Positions 34,321 to 46,300 of a stretch of 64,000 bases of DNA are shown piece by piece. Made by a program: the position numbers and the translations under genes. How positions within the stretch are numbered: the first letter of the stretch is position 1; each line of letters starts with the position of its first letter. The notes below the pieces were generated by a model that was not told the origin of the DNA, made no database searches, and saw only the letters and a program-made list of their open reading frames with translations. The DNA is from Macquaria australasica (taxonomy: Eukaryota > Chordata > Actinopteri > Centrarchiformes > Percichthyidae): positions 1-64,000 of the forward strand of contig SEMN01001241.1 of assembly GCA_005408345.1 (NCBI GenBank), written 5' to 3'.

Positions 34321-34729
34321 ATTCTCACTTCCGGTCACGTTCACTCCGCTGAGTTAACTGATCGGTTGGCACCGATCGATTAACGAATCATCGAGCGTCC
34401 ACACTGACAACAAACAGTGTGTCTATATGTCTATATGTCTGTGGTACCTGGTTCAGGTACCACAGGAGAGAGAAAGATGTGCCTGTCAGCCCGCCTGAAG
34501 GGATAAAACCACCCACCACGTCCAGGACGTTAGGTCGATAGTCGAGCAGCAGACCAGAGCGGGCGGGACCACCATGTCAGACTGCTAGAAGCTTCTACCC
34601 GCCCGGTACCAGCGTCTTTTACCGGACAGACCAGTTCTGCTGAGTTCTTCCGTGATTCGGACTGTCAGCAGGCTAAGCTACAGCTAAAGACTGTGTGCAG
34701 TTCAGCGTGCTGGCTAGCGGCCAGCACCG

Positions 34730-34866
34730 AGGCCAGCACCGAGGCCAGCACCCAGCGGCCGGCACCGAGGCCAGCACCCAGCGGCCGGCACCGAGGCCAG
34801 CACCCAGCGGCCGGCACCGAGGCCAGCACCCAGCGGCCGGCACCGAGGCCAGCACCCAGCACCCGG
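34730..34866. repeat. GC-rich 26-bp tandem repeat just upstream of hikeshi
   Basis: About five units built on CAGCGGCCGGCACCGAGGCC, period 26 bp. Plus-strand translation is open and in frame with hikeshi from an upstream ATG at 34693. The array therefore lies either in the 5' UTR or in an N-terminal Ala/Pro/Thr-rich extension of 62 residues. Confidence 0.9.
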
Positions 34867-34878
34867 CGGCCCGCGGAG

Positions 34879-35478
34879 ATGTTCGGCTGTTTGGTCGCCG
34901 GCAGGTTGGTGCAGACGGACGCGGTGCAGGTCGCCTCGGACAAGTTCGTGTTCAACCTGCCGGACTACGAGAACGTGAACCACGTGGTGGTGTTCATGCT
35001 GGGCACGGTGCCGTTCCCCGCCGGCACCGGCGGCGCCGTCTACTTCTCCTTCCCGGACCCGGCGAGCGGCGGCCCGGTGTGGCAGCTGCTCGGATTCATC
35101 ACCAACGACAAACCCAGCGCCATCTTCAAGATCTGCGGGCTGAAGGCCGGGGAAGGCGGGGCGCACCCCTTCGGGACGATGGCCCCCTCCTCCTCGGCGC
35201 CCCCCGTGGCTCAGGTCGGCGTGTCGGTGGAGGGTCTGGAGCAGCTGTCCCAGCAGATCCCGGTGTCCAGCGCCGCCGTGTCCACCGTGGACTCCTTCCT
35301 GCAGTTCACTCAGAAGATGCTGGACGGTCTGTACAACTTCGCCTCGTCCTTCGCCGTGTCGCAGGCGCAGATGACGCCGAACCCCACGGAGACCTTCATC
35401 CCATCCAGCTGCATCCTCAAGTGGTATGAAAACTTCCAGAGGAGGCTGGCGCAGAACCCGAACTTCTGGAAAAACTGA
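34879..35478 (+). CDS. hikeshi: Hikeshi (OPI10 homologue), intronless full-length copy
   Basis: Hikeshi carries ATP-bound Hsp70/Hsc70 into the nucleus through FG-nucleoporins during heat stress. The 199-residue frame is full length (human 197) and very close to the family throughout: MFGCLVAGRLVQTDAV at the start, DYENVNHVVVFMLGT, VWQLLGFITNDKPSAIFKI, VDSFLQFTQKMLDGLYNFA, and ENFQRRLAQNPNFWKN at the end. The conserved start is at 34879; an in-frame ATG at 34693 would add 62 low-complexity residues. There is no intron, although the human gene has several, so I infer a retrocopy, perhaps the functional one. Third codon positions are very GC-rich compared with the flanks. AATAAA at about 35,743 is a plausible poly(A) signal. 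Confidence 0.93.
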   Translation: MFGCLVAGRLVQTDAVQVASDKFVFNLPDYENVNHVVVFMLGTVPFPAGTGGAVYFSFPDPASGGPVWQLLGFITNDKPSAIFKICGLKAGEGGAHPFGTMAPSSSAPPVAQVGVSVEGLEQLSQQIPVSSAAVSTVDSFLQFTQKMLDGLYNFASSFAVSQAQMTPNPTETFIPSSCILKWYENFQRRLAQNPNFWKN

Positions 35479-35759
35479 TGAAAGCAGAGACCCTGGAGGA
35501 CTGAAGACTCTGAACCTGGCAGGACAGTTTCCACATGTCCGCGTCCCCTGCATCTGATTCTGCTTCTAACAGGTTTTTATTAAAACGATATAAAAAGTTC
35601 AAAAACACGAAGGTTCAGTCTTTCTTGGTCTTGGAAACGGCAGCAAACACTCAACATGTTGTTTCTAAAACATTTAAATCAAAAAATATAATTCCACTTT
35701 ATTCCCAGTGTAGATTTCTTTGTTCCAGGATACTTTTGTTATAATAAAGTTACAGACTG

Positions 35760-36990
35760 CGGCACCAGAAAACCCTTAAAGTATTATTCACATTAGAAAC
35801 GAGCCTGAAACTTTGAACCGCATCTCACCGTCTGATCCAGTTTGCTCACTTTAGACCTCCACAGCTAGAAACCCCATCAGCTGAGGAAGACCAGGGGATG
35901 TGGTTCAAAGTACGGCTGCAACTAATGATTATTTTAATTATCGATGAATCTGCTGATTACTTTCACAATTAATCAATTCAACTTTTGGTCCATAAAATGC
36001 AGAAAAATGCAGAAAGTCAGTTTTTTTCAAACCCAAACAGCTGAATGCTTCACTTTGTTTTGTTCGAACAGTCGAAAAGAAAAGCAGCAGAACGTCACAT
36101 TTTAGATGGTCGAACTTGGGAATGTTTGGCATTTTTGCTTCTATATCTTAGCAAAAGACACTAATTCCACTTTATTACCAGTCTGGGATTTATTTTAAGT
36201 TTCTTTACTTTTTAGTTTGTTTTCTCTGCAGATCTTCCACAACTGATGAAATATGATTTTGGGGCTCAGAGTTGGACTAAACATTGTTTAGGTGGAGATT
36301 TGAAATCAGTGACGTTCCTGATGGAAGCAGCACATGAGGAAGATTCACAACACTGCAGTTTATGGTGTAAAGAGATGCAATAATACTTCTAATAATATCC
36401 CTGTTTGCAGGGATTAAAGAACATCCTGTGTGCACATGACAATAAAAGCAGATTTACAACATTTAGACAAACATTAAAACTGCAAATAAGAGAATATATA
36501 GAATATAAAGGCCTAGTTAACCTTAAAAACACTCGGATCTAACCATCACATGTACAGTAATACTGCTGTATTACTGTGTAAAGCCACCAGGGGGCGATGC
36601 AGCTGTCCTTCAGCCTTTGAAACCTGTGAATGTGAGAAGCAGTTTATGATTCATGTGTTCATGTTCAGCAACATCATGTCAACATGAAGCAGCTGCCAGA
36701 AATCATTTATTTTTTATTCCAGTTTTACTTACTACTACTACCCCCCCCCCCCACACACACACACACAAAACTAGACTTTTCCGGTAGTTAAAATCACCTT
36801 CCTTGTTCAGACCGAACAGAGTTTTGGTGCAAGAAGCGGAAGGAAACGTGAAACTGTAACTTAAAGTTGAATTAGTCAGAGGAGGGACAGAGAGGGCGTG
36901 GAGCTGCTGACACAGCAGATAAACTATTACATAAAGGCAGCAGAGTCCACACACACACACACACAGGCATGTTTTTGGTGTGTTTGCAGT
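35760..36990. other. Intergenic region between hikeshi and the first dhrs13 gene
   Basis: It contains a copy of the palindrome-rich dispersed repeat (35,905-36,130) and a C13 homopolymer followed by (AC)n (about 36,741-36,767). Otherwise no recognisable coding sequence. The segment just before 36,995 ends in TTTGCAG, an acceptor-like site 3 nt before the GGATG context, so a spliced 5' UTR is possible. Confidence 0.5.
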
Positions 36991-36994
36991 CAGG

Positions 36995-37797
36995 ATGCTG
37001 CTGGAGCTGCTGCTTTTCGGAGGTCTGTTAGTCGGAGCTTATTTTCTTCTTCATATGACTTTTCTCAAGTTGCCCCGATGTAAAAGTACTGCAAAGTTAA
37101 ACGGGAAAACTGTCATCGTCACTGGTGAGTCCACAGACTGCAGGTCAAACTGCCTTCATGAGATAATAACACTTTTAAAGAGTGCGTTTAAACCAGGAAA
37201 CTACTGCAAATATGCACATTAAGAACAGCTGCTGAAACCGAATACTGAGGTTCACATGTGGAGACGAAAACACAGCCAGGAGATATCAGAGATATAATAC
37301 ATGACAATGTGTTTAGAGGCCTGAGAGTTTCATCAACTTAGATTTAAATGTGAAACACTAGAAGGTGCCGCTTTCTAATAAGGCTTCCTTTATAAGTAAC
37401 TAGTGGCTTTATTAATGGTCAATAAAGAATTTACAGATCAGTTATAAGCTGTTAATAAGAACAGATTGTGTTGACTGGTTATAAAGACGTGGTGGGAAAA
37501 ATGATCAAAGCAGCATAGTTCACTTCTCCTCAGATATGTCTGAATAAGAACATTAAGTCTGTTACTCACTCATGAGTCTGTTCGTTCAGCTTTCAGCCTA
37601 AAAGGAGTCACAGTTTGATACTAAATGGATGTGTTTTTGGGTGGTGTCACCAACTGGATCCATCAGGGAGTTTAGATAACAGTTTCAGATGGAAATGTTC
37701 CAACAACTGCAGCTCCCATGAGGCTTAGAGAGCCAAAAACGTTTGTATGTGAAAAATAATCTTTCAAAATGGCGTCCAAAAAACCCCACATAATACA

Positions 37798-37849
<52 letters not shown>

Positions 37850-40800
37850 ATATATACGCACATATACAAAAGTAAAATTACTCTTAAAAAAGCAACAAAA
37901 TATACTAAACAGTTAAACAAATACATAAAAGAAAACATGACGGTGCAGTTTGTCCAAACTTACAATTGTTTTTACTTCAGACAGTTACACAAGTTGTCCC
38001 TTCATCCTCTGGGAACCATGAATGTCAAAATGTTGCACCAAGTTGCTGAGTAGGTGTTGAGATGTTTGAGAGGATAAGATTAAATGTCATTAGGATTAAT
38101 CACCATGAATGTCAATACAAAATATCATGGCAATCCATCCAATAGTCTCTGAGATATTTCAGTCTGGACTAAACTGGTGGACTGAGTAATGCTGCTAGCA
38201 TGGCTAATAAAAAAATCCTGTCCGTGATTCTGTCCATCTCCAGGAGCAAACACCGGCATCGGTAAGACCACAGCGATGGACCTGGCCAGGAGGGGGGCGA
38301 GGGTGATCCTGGCCTGCAGGGACAGACGGCGAGCTGAGGCCGCCGTCCAGGAAATCATCCAGGTAAAAACAACAAAAAACAGTTTCTGACTGTAGAGGTC
38401 GCAGCACAGATTTACCAGGAATAAACCCAATTTGTTTAGACTTTAGTTCAGTTATGATCATAACTCAGTAAAAACACTTTTTTCTCCAGAAATTGTCTGG
38501 TGTTCTTCAGGGCTACATCCTAGGTCCTCTTCTCTTCTGTATATATACACATATGTTACCCAAAGGGGATAATATTCACAAACATGGGGCTCATCTTCAT
38601 TGTTATGCTGATGATACACAGTTATATATGCTAATTTAACCTGCCCATTTCTCACTATCAGCGTTAGTTTAACCCTCTAAACACGGACCTGAAAAAGGTC
38701 ATTGTTTGCATAATCCTGTTTATTTGATCTAAAATTAAAACCGTAATAGCTAGAGTATTCATTCTTTTTGCAGCTGAAAACTAAGACTTCTGTCTTTCGT
38801 GTCATGAAGTTGATGACTTCATTACGTTACATGGAGTGCAAAACGTGGTGACAAAGCGTGGTGGCACTGTTTTAATTTATGACACCGTTTCAATAATTGT
38901 CAGTCATTATGGTTTATTGACATACAGCTTTTCAGCTCAGATTGTACAGATTTTAGGAATATTAAGTATTTGAAGATAATCCAGGAAATTACATCACAAA
39001 AAGCAAAAACACATGTAGGTACTGGAGAAATATTTCTATTGCAGATGAAAAACACCTTTGCACCCTGCTCAAAAAAATGAGCATATCTCAAAAACTAAAA
39101 AATGTACAAAGTTCAAATAACTTCTGGAGTGTTAAGAAATATTTTGTTCATGTTTCTACACTCAGAATTGATTTGGATCAATGTATTTTGTGAGTTTCTT
39201 TAGGAACATTTGATGAAAAGACGTCTGATTTTTGTTTGTTTTTTTGTTTTGTTTTTTATTTATGACACTATTTCAATACTTATGAATTATTATGGTTTAT
39301 TGACTTACATAACCTTTTAGCTCTGGTTCTACAGATTTTAGGGGCATGAAGCATTTGAAGATTATCCAAGAAACAACCTCACACTAAGTAAAAATACCAA
39401 TGTAGGCACTGGGGAAACATTTCTGTTCATTTCAGTTCAAAGGGTTCAAAGGGTTAAGGACATTTGGTTTAAAAAAAGATGGGAAACACAATAAATATCT
39501 CCTGACTGATAAAATCTGTAAACCATCAGTGACTGAATAGAGCAGGGAATGTAGGAAACTGTCCTGCAAGTGTTTTCTGACCTCTCCTTGTCATCCTCGT
39601 GATCAGGAGACGGGGAACAGCCAGGTGATCTTCATGCAGCTCGACCTGGCCAGTCTGCAGTCTGTTCACTCCTTCGTTGAAAACTTCCTCCGGTCTGAGT
39701 CCCAGCTGGATCTGCTCATCAATAACGCTGGTCAGCCTCTGTCCTCATGAGATAATGTGCAGTAGATCAGTGGTTTCCAACCTTTTTTTATCAGACGTAC
39801 CCCCGACAGCCCAGTCAGATTAACTAAAGAACCCCTTCATCGACACCACCTGTCATTGTTTTAAATGTGATGATTTCTTTATCAAGGAGATATTCACACA
39901 TCCAACTAACTCAGATGCAGGTGTGTTGACTAGTATTACTTCAGTCTTCACTACTAATGTTTCGGCCCCTCTGGACCTTCGTCAAGAGTGTTAAAACACT
40001 CGCTAATCCCCAAGTGTAAGTTTATTGTTCCTGGTGTTTCTGTCTTCAGGTCTGTTGAACGGCGGAAAGACGGAGGACGGCTTCGAGATGATCTTTGGCG
40101 TCAATCACCTGGGTCACTTCCTGTTGACGGTGTTGCTCCTGGACCGGCTGAAGGCGAGCGGCCCGAGCCGCGTGGTGACCGTGGCCTCCAAAGCGTACGA
40201 GATGGGGAAGGTGGATTTCAACTGTCTGACGACTCACAGAGAGTTGAGTCTGGGCAGCAGCAACTATCGGCTGTTCCAGAAGTACTGCCACAGCAAACTG
40301 TGCAACGTCCTCTTCACCTACGAGCTCAACAAGAGGCTGCAGGGCACCGACGTCACCTGCTACAGCCTCAATCCTGGTAAGTAGACAACACCTGGGTCAT
40401 TTAACATCACCGTTGAGGATTTTACAAATCTTATGTTTCCACGTGGCTTTTTATCTTCTACAGTGTCTTTCTTATGGAAGCTCATTTCTGCCAGGAAAAG
40501 GAAAAAAAACACAACTAAATAAGAAATTCAAGATAAGATACATTTTAAGAGCTACCTGTAAATCAAAATCATAGTAAGCCAAAAGTTTGACTTTCTAAAT
40601 CAAAATTATGAGATACTAAATCAAAATTTGCCTTACTTTTGACTTGCTCTTTAGTAATTTTGAGTATGTCAAAACCTTTACTTATTATGTAATACATTTG
40701 ACTTATTCTCCGCAAGTGACTTATCTAATAATTTGAATTACTATCACATCATTTTTACTTCAATTAAATTCAAAAGGCTTTATTTTGTATGAAAGTTTCA

Positions 40801-41893
40801 AAAACAATGTTGCCAAAGAATCAAAATACAATTTGTCCAAATATTTGGGCAGTACACAATAACATTAATATGAACATTAAGATTGGTATACAGTATATTA
40901 ATTATATATCAATCCTAATGACACTGGTCACTTTTCATCTTATTCTCTCAAATAAGTTTGGACAAACTGCACACCATCATTAGTTTTCTTCTTAATTTGT
41001 TTCTTTGACTTACTCTCTAATAATTTTACTAAGTTGCAATTTTGGCACTTTCATACCTATAAATTAAATCTGTCATTTGTTTGTATGTAAAAATGTTAAC
41101 TTATTTTCTCATAATATCAACTTAGAAATGCAAAATTTACTTAGCAATTATACATTTTTACTTAGTTGAGTATTTTTATTTTTGTCATTTCTTACATTCC
41201 AACTTTTGTTTTTCCTGACAGAAATGGGCTTCCATATATGTAAATGAAATGTATTGTTAGTTAGTATGTTAAAATTTGAACTTAGTATCTCATTATTTTG
41301 AATAGTAAGATGTGTATTTATATAAAAGCCCATCTACTGACAGGCATGATAATTTAGCTTAGGCTATAAATGCTGTGGTATGTAGCATTGATCCATGTTC
41401 TCGTCCTTACAAAAATAAACATTACATAAATAATGAAATACAATTTTAACTTAATGTCTCTAATATTTTGTCTTATTGAATCACAGTTTTGTCTCAAGAT
41501 GAGTATTTTCATTTTTGTCATTTGCATTTACATTTAATCTTTTTCTTCTGACAGAATTGATATTCCATACATATTAATTCAATGAACTGTCAGTTAACCT
41601 TTTTGATTATTTTTGTCCTTCTCTATCCAGGAGCCATAAAGACAGAGATCTTTCGTTACTCTGGTTTCTGGTGGAGGCTCTTCTTCCCCCCCCTTTTCTT
41701 CCTTATCTCCGCAGACGCTGAGTCCGGAGCTCAGACCACCCTCCACTGTGCCCTGGAGCCGGGTATCGAGCACCTCAGCGGCCACTACTTCACCCACTGT
41801 GCACCGCTGATCAACATCGAGGCGAAGGCGAGAGACGACGCCGTGGCCAAGAAGCTGTGGGAGCTCAGCGAGAGTTTCTGCGGCCTGTCCTGA
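36995..41893 (+). CDS. dhrs13: Short-chain dehydrogenase/reductase, DHRS13-like, copy 1 (5 exons)
   Basis: A 320-residue membrane-anchored SDR oxidoreductase, best matching DHRS13, a relative of retinol dehydrogenases RDH11-14. Exons: 36995-37124, 38244-38362, 39607-39730, 40050-40376, 41631-41893, all GT-AG and in phase. Residues 1-25 form a hydrophobic anchor. The cofactor motif TGANTGIG is at 43-50 and NNAG at 122-125. Ser171 and the catalytic pair Tyr203-x3-Lys207 (YCHSK) are present. The C-terminal HCALEPGIEHLSGHYF matches the DHRS13 signature, but the long human C-terminal tail is absent. Substrate cannot be read from sequence. An ATG-less GTG frame starts 15 nt upstream; the ATG at 36995 is preferred. 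It is in tandem with the next gene. RDH12-like is the alternative name. Confidence 0.9.
37798..37842. repeat. (TA)n microsatellite in dhrs13 copy 1 intron 1
   Basis: About 40 bp of pure TA followed by CA/TA interruptions. Confidence 0.9.
38489..38639 (+). mobile_element. LINE reverse-transcriptase fragment with YADD active-site motif
   Basis: An uninterrupted frame of about 50 codons in intron 2 of dhrs13 copy 1 reads LSGVLQGYILGPLLF, then HLHCYADDTQLYM, and ends at TAA 38637-38639. The VPQGS-ILGPLLF block and the CYADDTQLY block are the palm-domain motifs of L2/CR1-type LINE reverse transcriptases. The canonical QGS serine is Tyr here. No other part of the element is visible nearby, so it is a small same-strand fragment, too short for a simple frame scan. 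Confidence 0.85.
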
Positions 41894-43320
41894 AACCACA
41901 CCTGAAATCTGAGCTTTGTTTTTAATCCCCGAGTGATTCTACAAACTCTACATTTCCCATAATGATGAGACAGATGATTATGACTTCTCTCCTTGATCTA
42001 CCTAAAGGTCCATATTTCATATATCACAACAACAATCTCAAAAAGTGTTTTAGACATAAATGAAAACAGCTATATGTATTATACATGTACATGTATCTGA
42101 CTTTGTGAGAGACATACATGTGACATGTAATTTACAGCTATGGCCATTTATCAGACTTATTTTAAATTCTAGTTTCAAAAAGTTCAGAAAGTTTCAAAAG
42201 ACACCAAATCTTGAACATGGAGTTTGAATATTTCACTCAGGATCAAAGAGCTTCACTGAAGAGCTGGAACAGCATGATACACAAAATATTTGATATTTAA
42301 TCCTAATGTTCAGTTAGTTTACTAAACACTGTTTTATTACCTTCATGACTTTTCCTAATTTTATGAGAATTGTTTATTGTCTAATTGGATTTCTGTAATT
42401 GGAGTTTTAAAAAGGTTTGTTTATCAAAGAGGTCAAACAGGAAGTTAGACTGCCATCACTCTGCAGGGAAACATCCTGCACATCTCTGTGTTCACGCATA
42501 GCCCATTTAACATATATAACGTGAAATATTTCCTTATTTTGTGTAAAAACTGTGCTTTATGCTCATTTCTGTATTTTGTCACCTTTATCCAATGTGCAAG
42601 CTCAGTTTGTATCAAAGGGAAGCGTTCAATACTTTTCTACGTGTTGGGTTTTAATAACTTCAGAAGGAAAGAAAAAATATTTAAAAGGAAAAAAAATAGT
42701 TTGACTTTGCAATTCTAATTATTTTGACACATAAGACAATGTGACCCCAAACAACGAGGAAGTAAAGTCAGTGTCAACAAAACAAAGTGAAATGTCAGTA
42801 AAAAATACTTCATAAATCCACAAGTCTACAGAATCAAGTTTGATTATTATCTCATGTCTTGTGATTTTATTCCTTTATCTTTGTTTCCATTATTTGTTTA
42901 GTGTGAAACACTAAATAACATTTTGGGTTTTGGGTTGTTGTTTTTTTTGTTTGTCCTGTCAAACTTTTTTCTCTTTTTTCTCCATTTCTAAACACGAAAA
43001 GATAAATTTGATAAATTTGTCAACAGAGGGTTTATTTTGAAGGATTTGACAGGAAGTGCAGATTTAGCCTCCCCCTGGGGTTCAGGGTAAATCATTGGGT
43101 AAAAGGTCGAACAGCATCAGGTGTTTCAGTTAAACCTCATTGCTGATCGATGAGGACTGCCAGCAGAGCCGGTCGGACCTGCCTGAACTGTGACTCACCT
43201 GCCAGCCTCACACAGGTAGAACTGGTCCGACAGATGAGTCCCACCAGGTGTATAAATGACAGAGCTCAGCTCCCGAGTCAATCAGTGATTCTCAGGTAGA
43301 TCAGACGGCTGTAATAAACC
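41894..43320. other. Spacer between the two dhrs13 genes
   Basis: AT-rich, with no coding evidence. It holds the 3' UTR of copy 1 on the left and, from about 43,030, the promoter-proximal region of copy 2. No clear TATA box or repeat could be assigned. Confidence 0.5.
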
Positions 43321-46300
43321 ATGTTTCACCTGCTGCTGCTGGCCGGTGTGGTTCTGGGAGGATACGTCTTCCTCACACAGACGCTCTTCAAAAGATCCAA
43401 ATGTAAAGGGAACGCAGCGATGGCCGGGAAGACCGTCATCATCACAGGTGAGGCTGTCTGTGGAGGGGGCGGGGTTATCACTGCTTCATTACAGGTAAAA
43501 AAAGTTCTTAAATGATCGTATAAAAAGAAGTACACTGCCCAATAACAAAACAACAACCAAATCAGGGCGCGTGTCTGTAAGTAGATATTATAATAAGATT
43601 TCTTAATATGTCTGTGAATGACAGATGCTGCCAATAAATTAAATTTTAAGTGATACGACAAATTATTTCTAAATGGAATAACAACAAAGCATTTAAAAAT
43701 ATTTGGGATAATTGAAAAAAAAGATGTATTAATCGTTTAAATGTCAGATTAAATAAACAGACATTATTGGGACAAGTGCTGAAACAATTAGTCGAGAGAC
43801 AGAAAATGAAACGACAACATCTGTAATAAATGAATCGTGTTACTTATTAAGCAGAAACACCAATCATCGTCATGTTCCAGCTTCTTCAACGTCTCAGACG
43901 TTTTTCTCTGTTTTATATCATTAACTGAATCTTATCTGCTGATCGGACAAAACGAGATATTTAAAGTCGTAACCACGTCACTATTTTCTGACATTTTACA
44001 GACTAAATGATTCATTGTTCACTTGATAATAACAGGAATCATAATTACATTTAATGATCATTTTCTGTTTTCTTTTCTTTATTTTATACATTCTCTCTAA
44101 ACTGTATCAATTCATTCTAATGAACTAATGTAAATGCATGCAGCTTTTACTGCAGACATTATACCTGAGATATCTGTGAGCATGACACATGATAACTGAT
44201 GTTGTCTTATCAGGTATCTCGAATCCTTTTCTTAAAACAAACTTCAGAGAACAAGTCAATATTTACCTGTTCTGTAAAGGAGCCACGCCTGCGAGCTGGT
44301 TCAGGCAGTCAACTCCAGCTGCACTGCTACACATGTGACAGGCCTCACTCTCCTCAACCATCCACCGAACACACCCTCTCAATTTGGCGGGCTATTTAAA
44401 CTGCAAAATTTCCCATCTCTCCCTCTGCCTGTCAAGGCCACTGCTGCCCTGCATCAGTATTGCCGCTTGTTCTTTCAGCCCCACCACCACCCAGCATCCA
44501 CCTGCAGGCTCCGGCTGGGGGGGTTTAAGATATGTGCTCATCACTTCCCAATATCTCACGTAAACACATTGGCTGGGAGTGATGAGGTCGGAGCCTAGAC
44601 GCCAAACTCTAACTACGTTCTGCTGCATAATAATCATCAACGTGAGATGTCTGACTGAACTATTATTGGTGCAAAAAATCTATCGGGTAGAATTTAACCA
44701 GTCAGAGTCTGCAGCCTGCCAGCAGCTCTGTGAGGTTGTACTTAGACACGATGCTGCTTTGAGCTAAATGCTAACATGCTGATGTTCAGCAGCTTAGTTT
44801 AGCGTGTTAACATGCTAACATTAGCTAGTTAGCAGTAAACACAGAGTGCAGCCGAGGCTGATGGGAAAGTCATCAGACACATCAACATGTTGACCTGATG
44901 GTGGCGCTAGAGGAAAAGTCAGAGGATCACCACAGTTCTTACCGTTCATCCTGAGGGGACCATGAATGATGAACCACATTTCATCACAATCCATCCCATA
45001 ATAGTTGAGATGTTTCAGTCTGGAACAAAGTGGAGGAGCAACTGACCTACAGACCAACAGCCGTGCCACTAGCATGAATAAAAAAGATGAGTATGATGTT
45101 ATATTGTTGCTGACAAAATTGTGTTTTCTTGCTGCAGGAGGGAACACCGGCATCGGTAAAGCCACGGCTCTGCACCTGGCCAGGAAGGGAGCCAGAGTGA
45201 TCCTGGCCTGCCGAAACCGGGACAAGGCCGAGGCCGCCATCAGAGATATACAACAGGTACAACAAGAAGAACTGGAGGGAAAACGGATCAGATCATGTCA
45301 GATGCTCCATTCAGGCTTTTATAAATCAGACTGTCCTGCAACGTGTAATGACTCGTTAAGGAGTGGTGGCATAATTGATCAGGGTTTGAGTTCTTACACA
45401 TTAAACAACAGGTTTGTTAACGGAGAATTCTTCACTGGGTGGACAGTTTTATATCACACTTCAGTCCATGAAGCTATTAGCCTGATATTACGCTTTCACT
45501 TTACCAAAAACAAATCAGACGTGTGGGCAGTGATTCAGAACAGACATCCACAGTAAACACAGCTAAAAATTATATTCTAAGTTTTGTCTTGATCTCGAGA
45601 ACTTTTGTGATCTCGACATTATGAGCTGCAGATGAAGTGTAAGCAGTGAAAGCACTGAAACCTGAACTGAAGCACTGAAATGAGGAGATGAGGTATGAGT
45701 TTCTTTATTAGCTTGAGGGACTTGAAGAGTCAGTTGGAGTTGAAGTGACCTCTAAACTAAGAAAGTGTTGTGTGATTGCTACGAGCTGAACTGCATTTCT
45801 GGAAAAGATGTGAGTGAAGAAGCAGCTGAAGGAGTATGAAGAGTAATTTCAAATAAAGAAAAAGATGGAAGGATGACAGTCAGGAAGGCACTAAAAGTAG
45901 AACCACTGAAATGAGCTAAAATGTACGGACAGAAGCTGAAGTTTCAATTGAAATGTAACCGCTGAAAAGAGTTGAAGTGTAAGTTAAGCACAATGTTTGA
46001 AAGAAGCTGACTGACAGTTGAAGTGTAAGCAGTGAAAGCAGTTGAAGTTCTAAGTAAAATTTAAGCACTGAAATGAGCTTAGGTTTCCTGACAGGAGGGG
46101 AACGTCCATTTGAAATGTAGAAACTGAAAGAAGTGTAACTTAGTGTCATCATTGAAAGGAACTGATTATCATTTGAAGTATTAGCAGTGAAAGCAGTTGA
46201 AGTGTAACAGGCCGTTCACACATATAGATTTAAAAGCTGGGACAGCGATAGGCTGCTGTTCATTGTGAATGGGACTTGTCATCACAGCCCGGCGCCGCCC

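Noticed and set aside
34714..35553. 279-codon minus-strand frame opposite hikeshi
   Set aside because: A shadow of the GC-rich hikeshi coding strand; no recognisable protein.
36980..37222. GTG-initiated start for dhrs13 copy 1
   Set aside because: The ATG at 36995 gives the family-like N-terminus, and the upstream TTTGCAG looks like a 5' UTR acceptor.
45005..45556. 183-codon plus-strand frame
   Set aside because: Only 45138-45256 is real (dhrs13 copy 2 exon 2); the rest is intron read-through.
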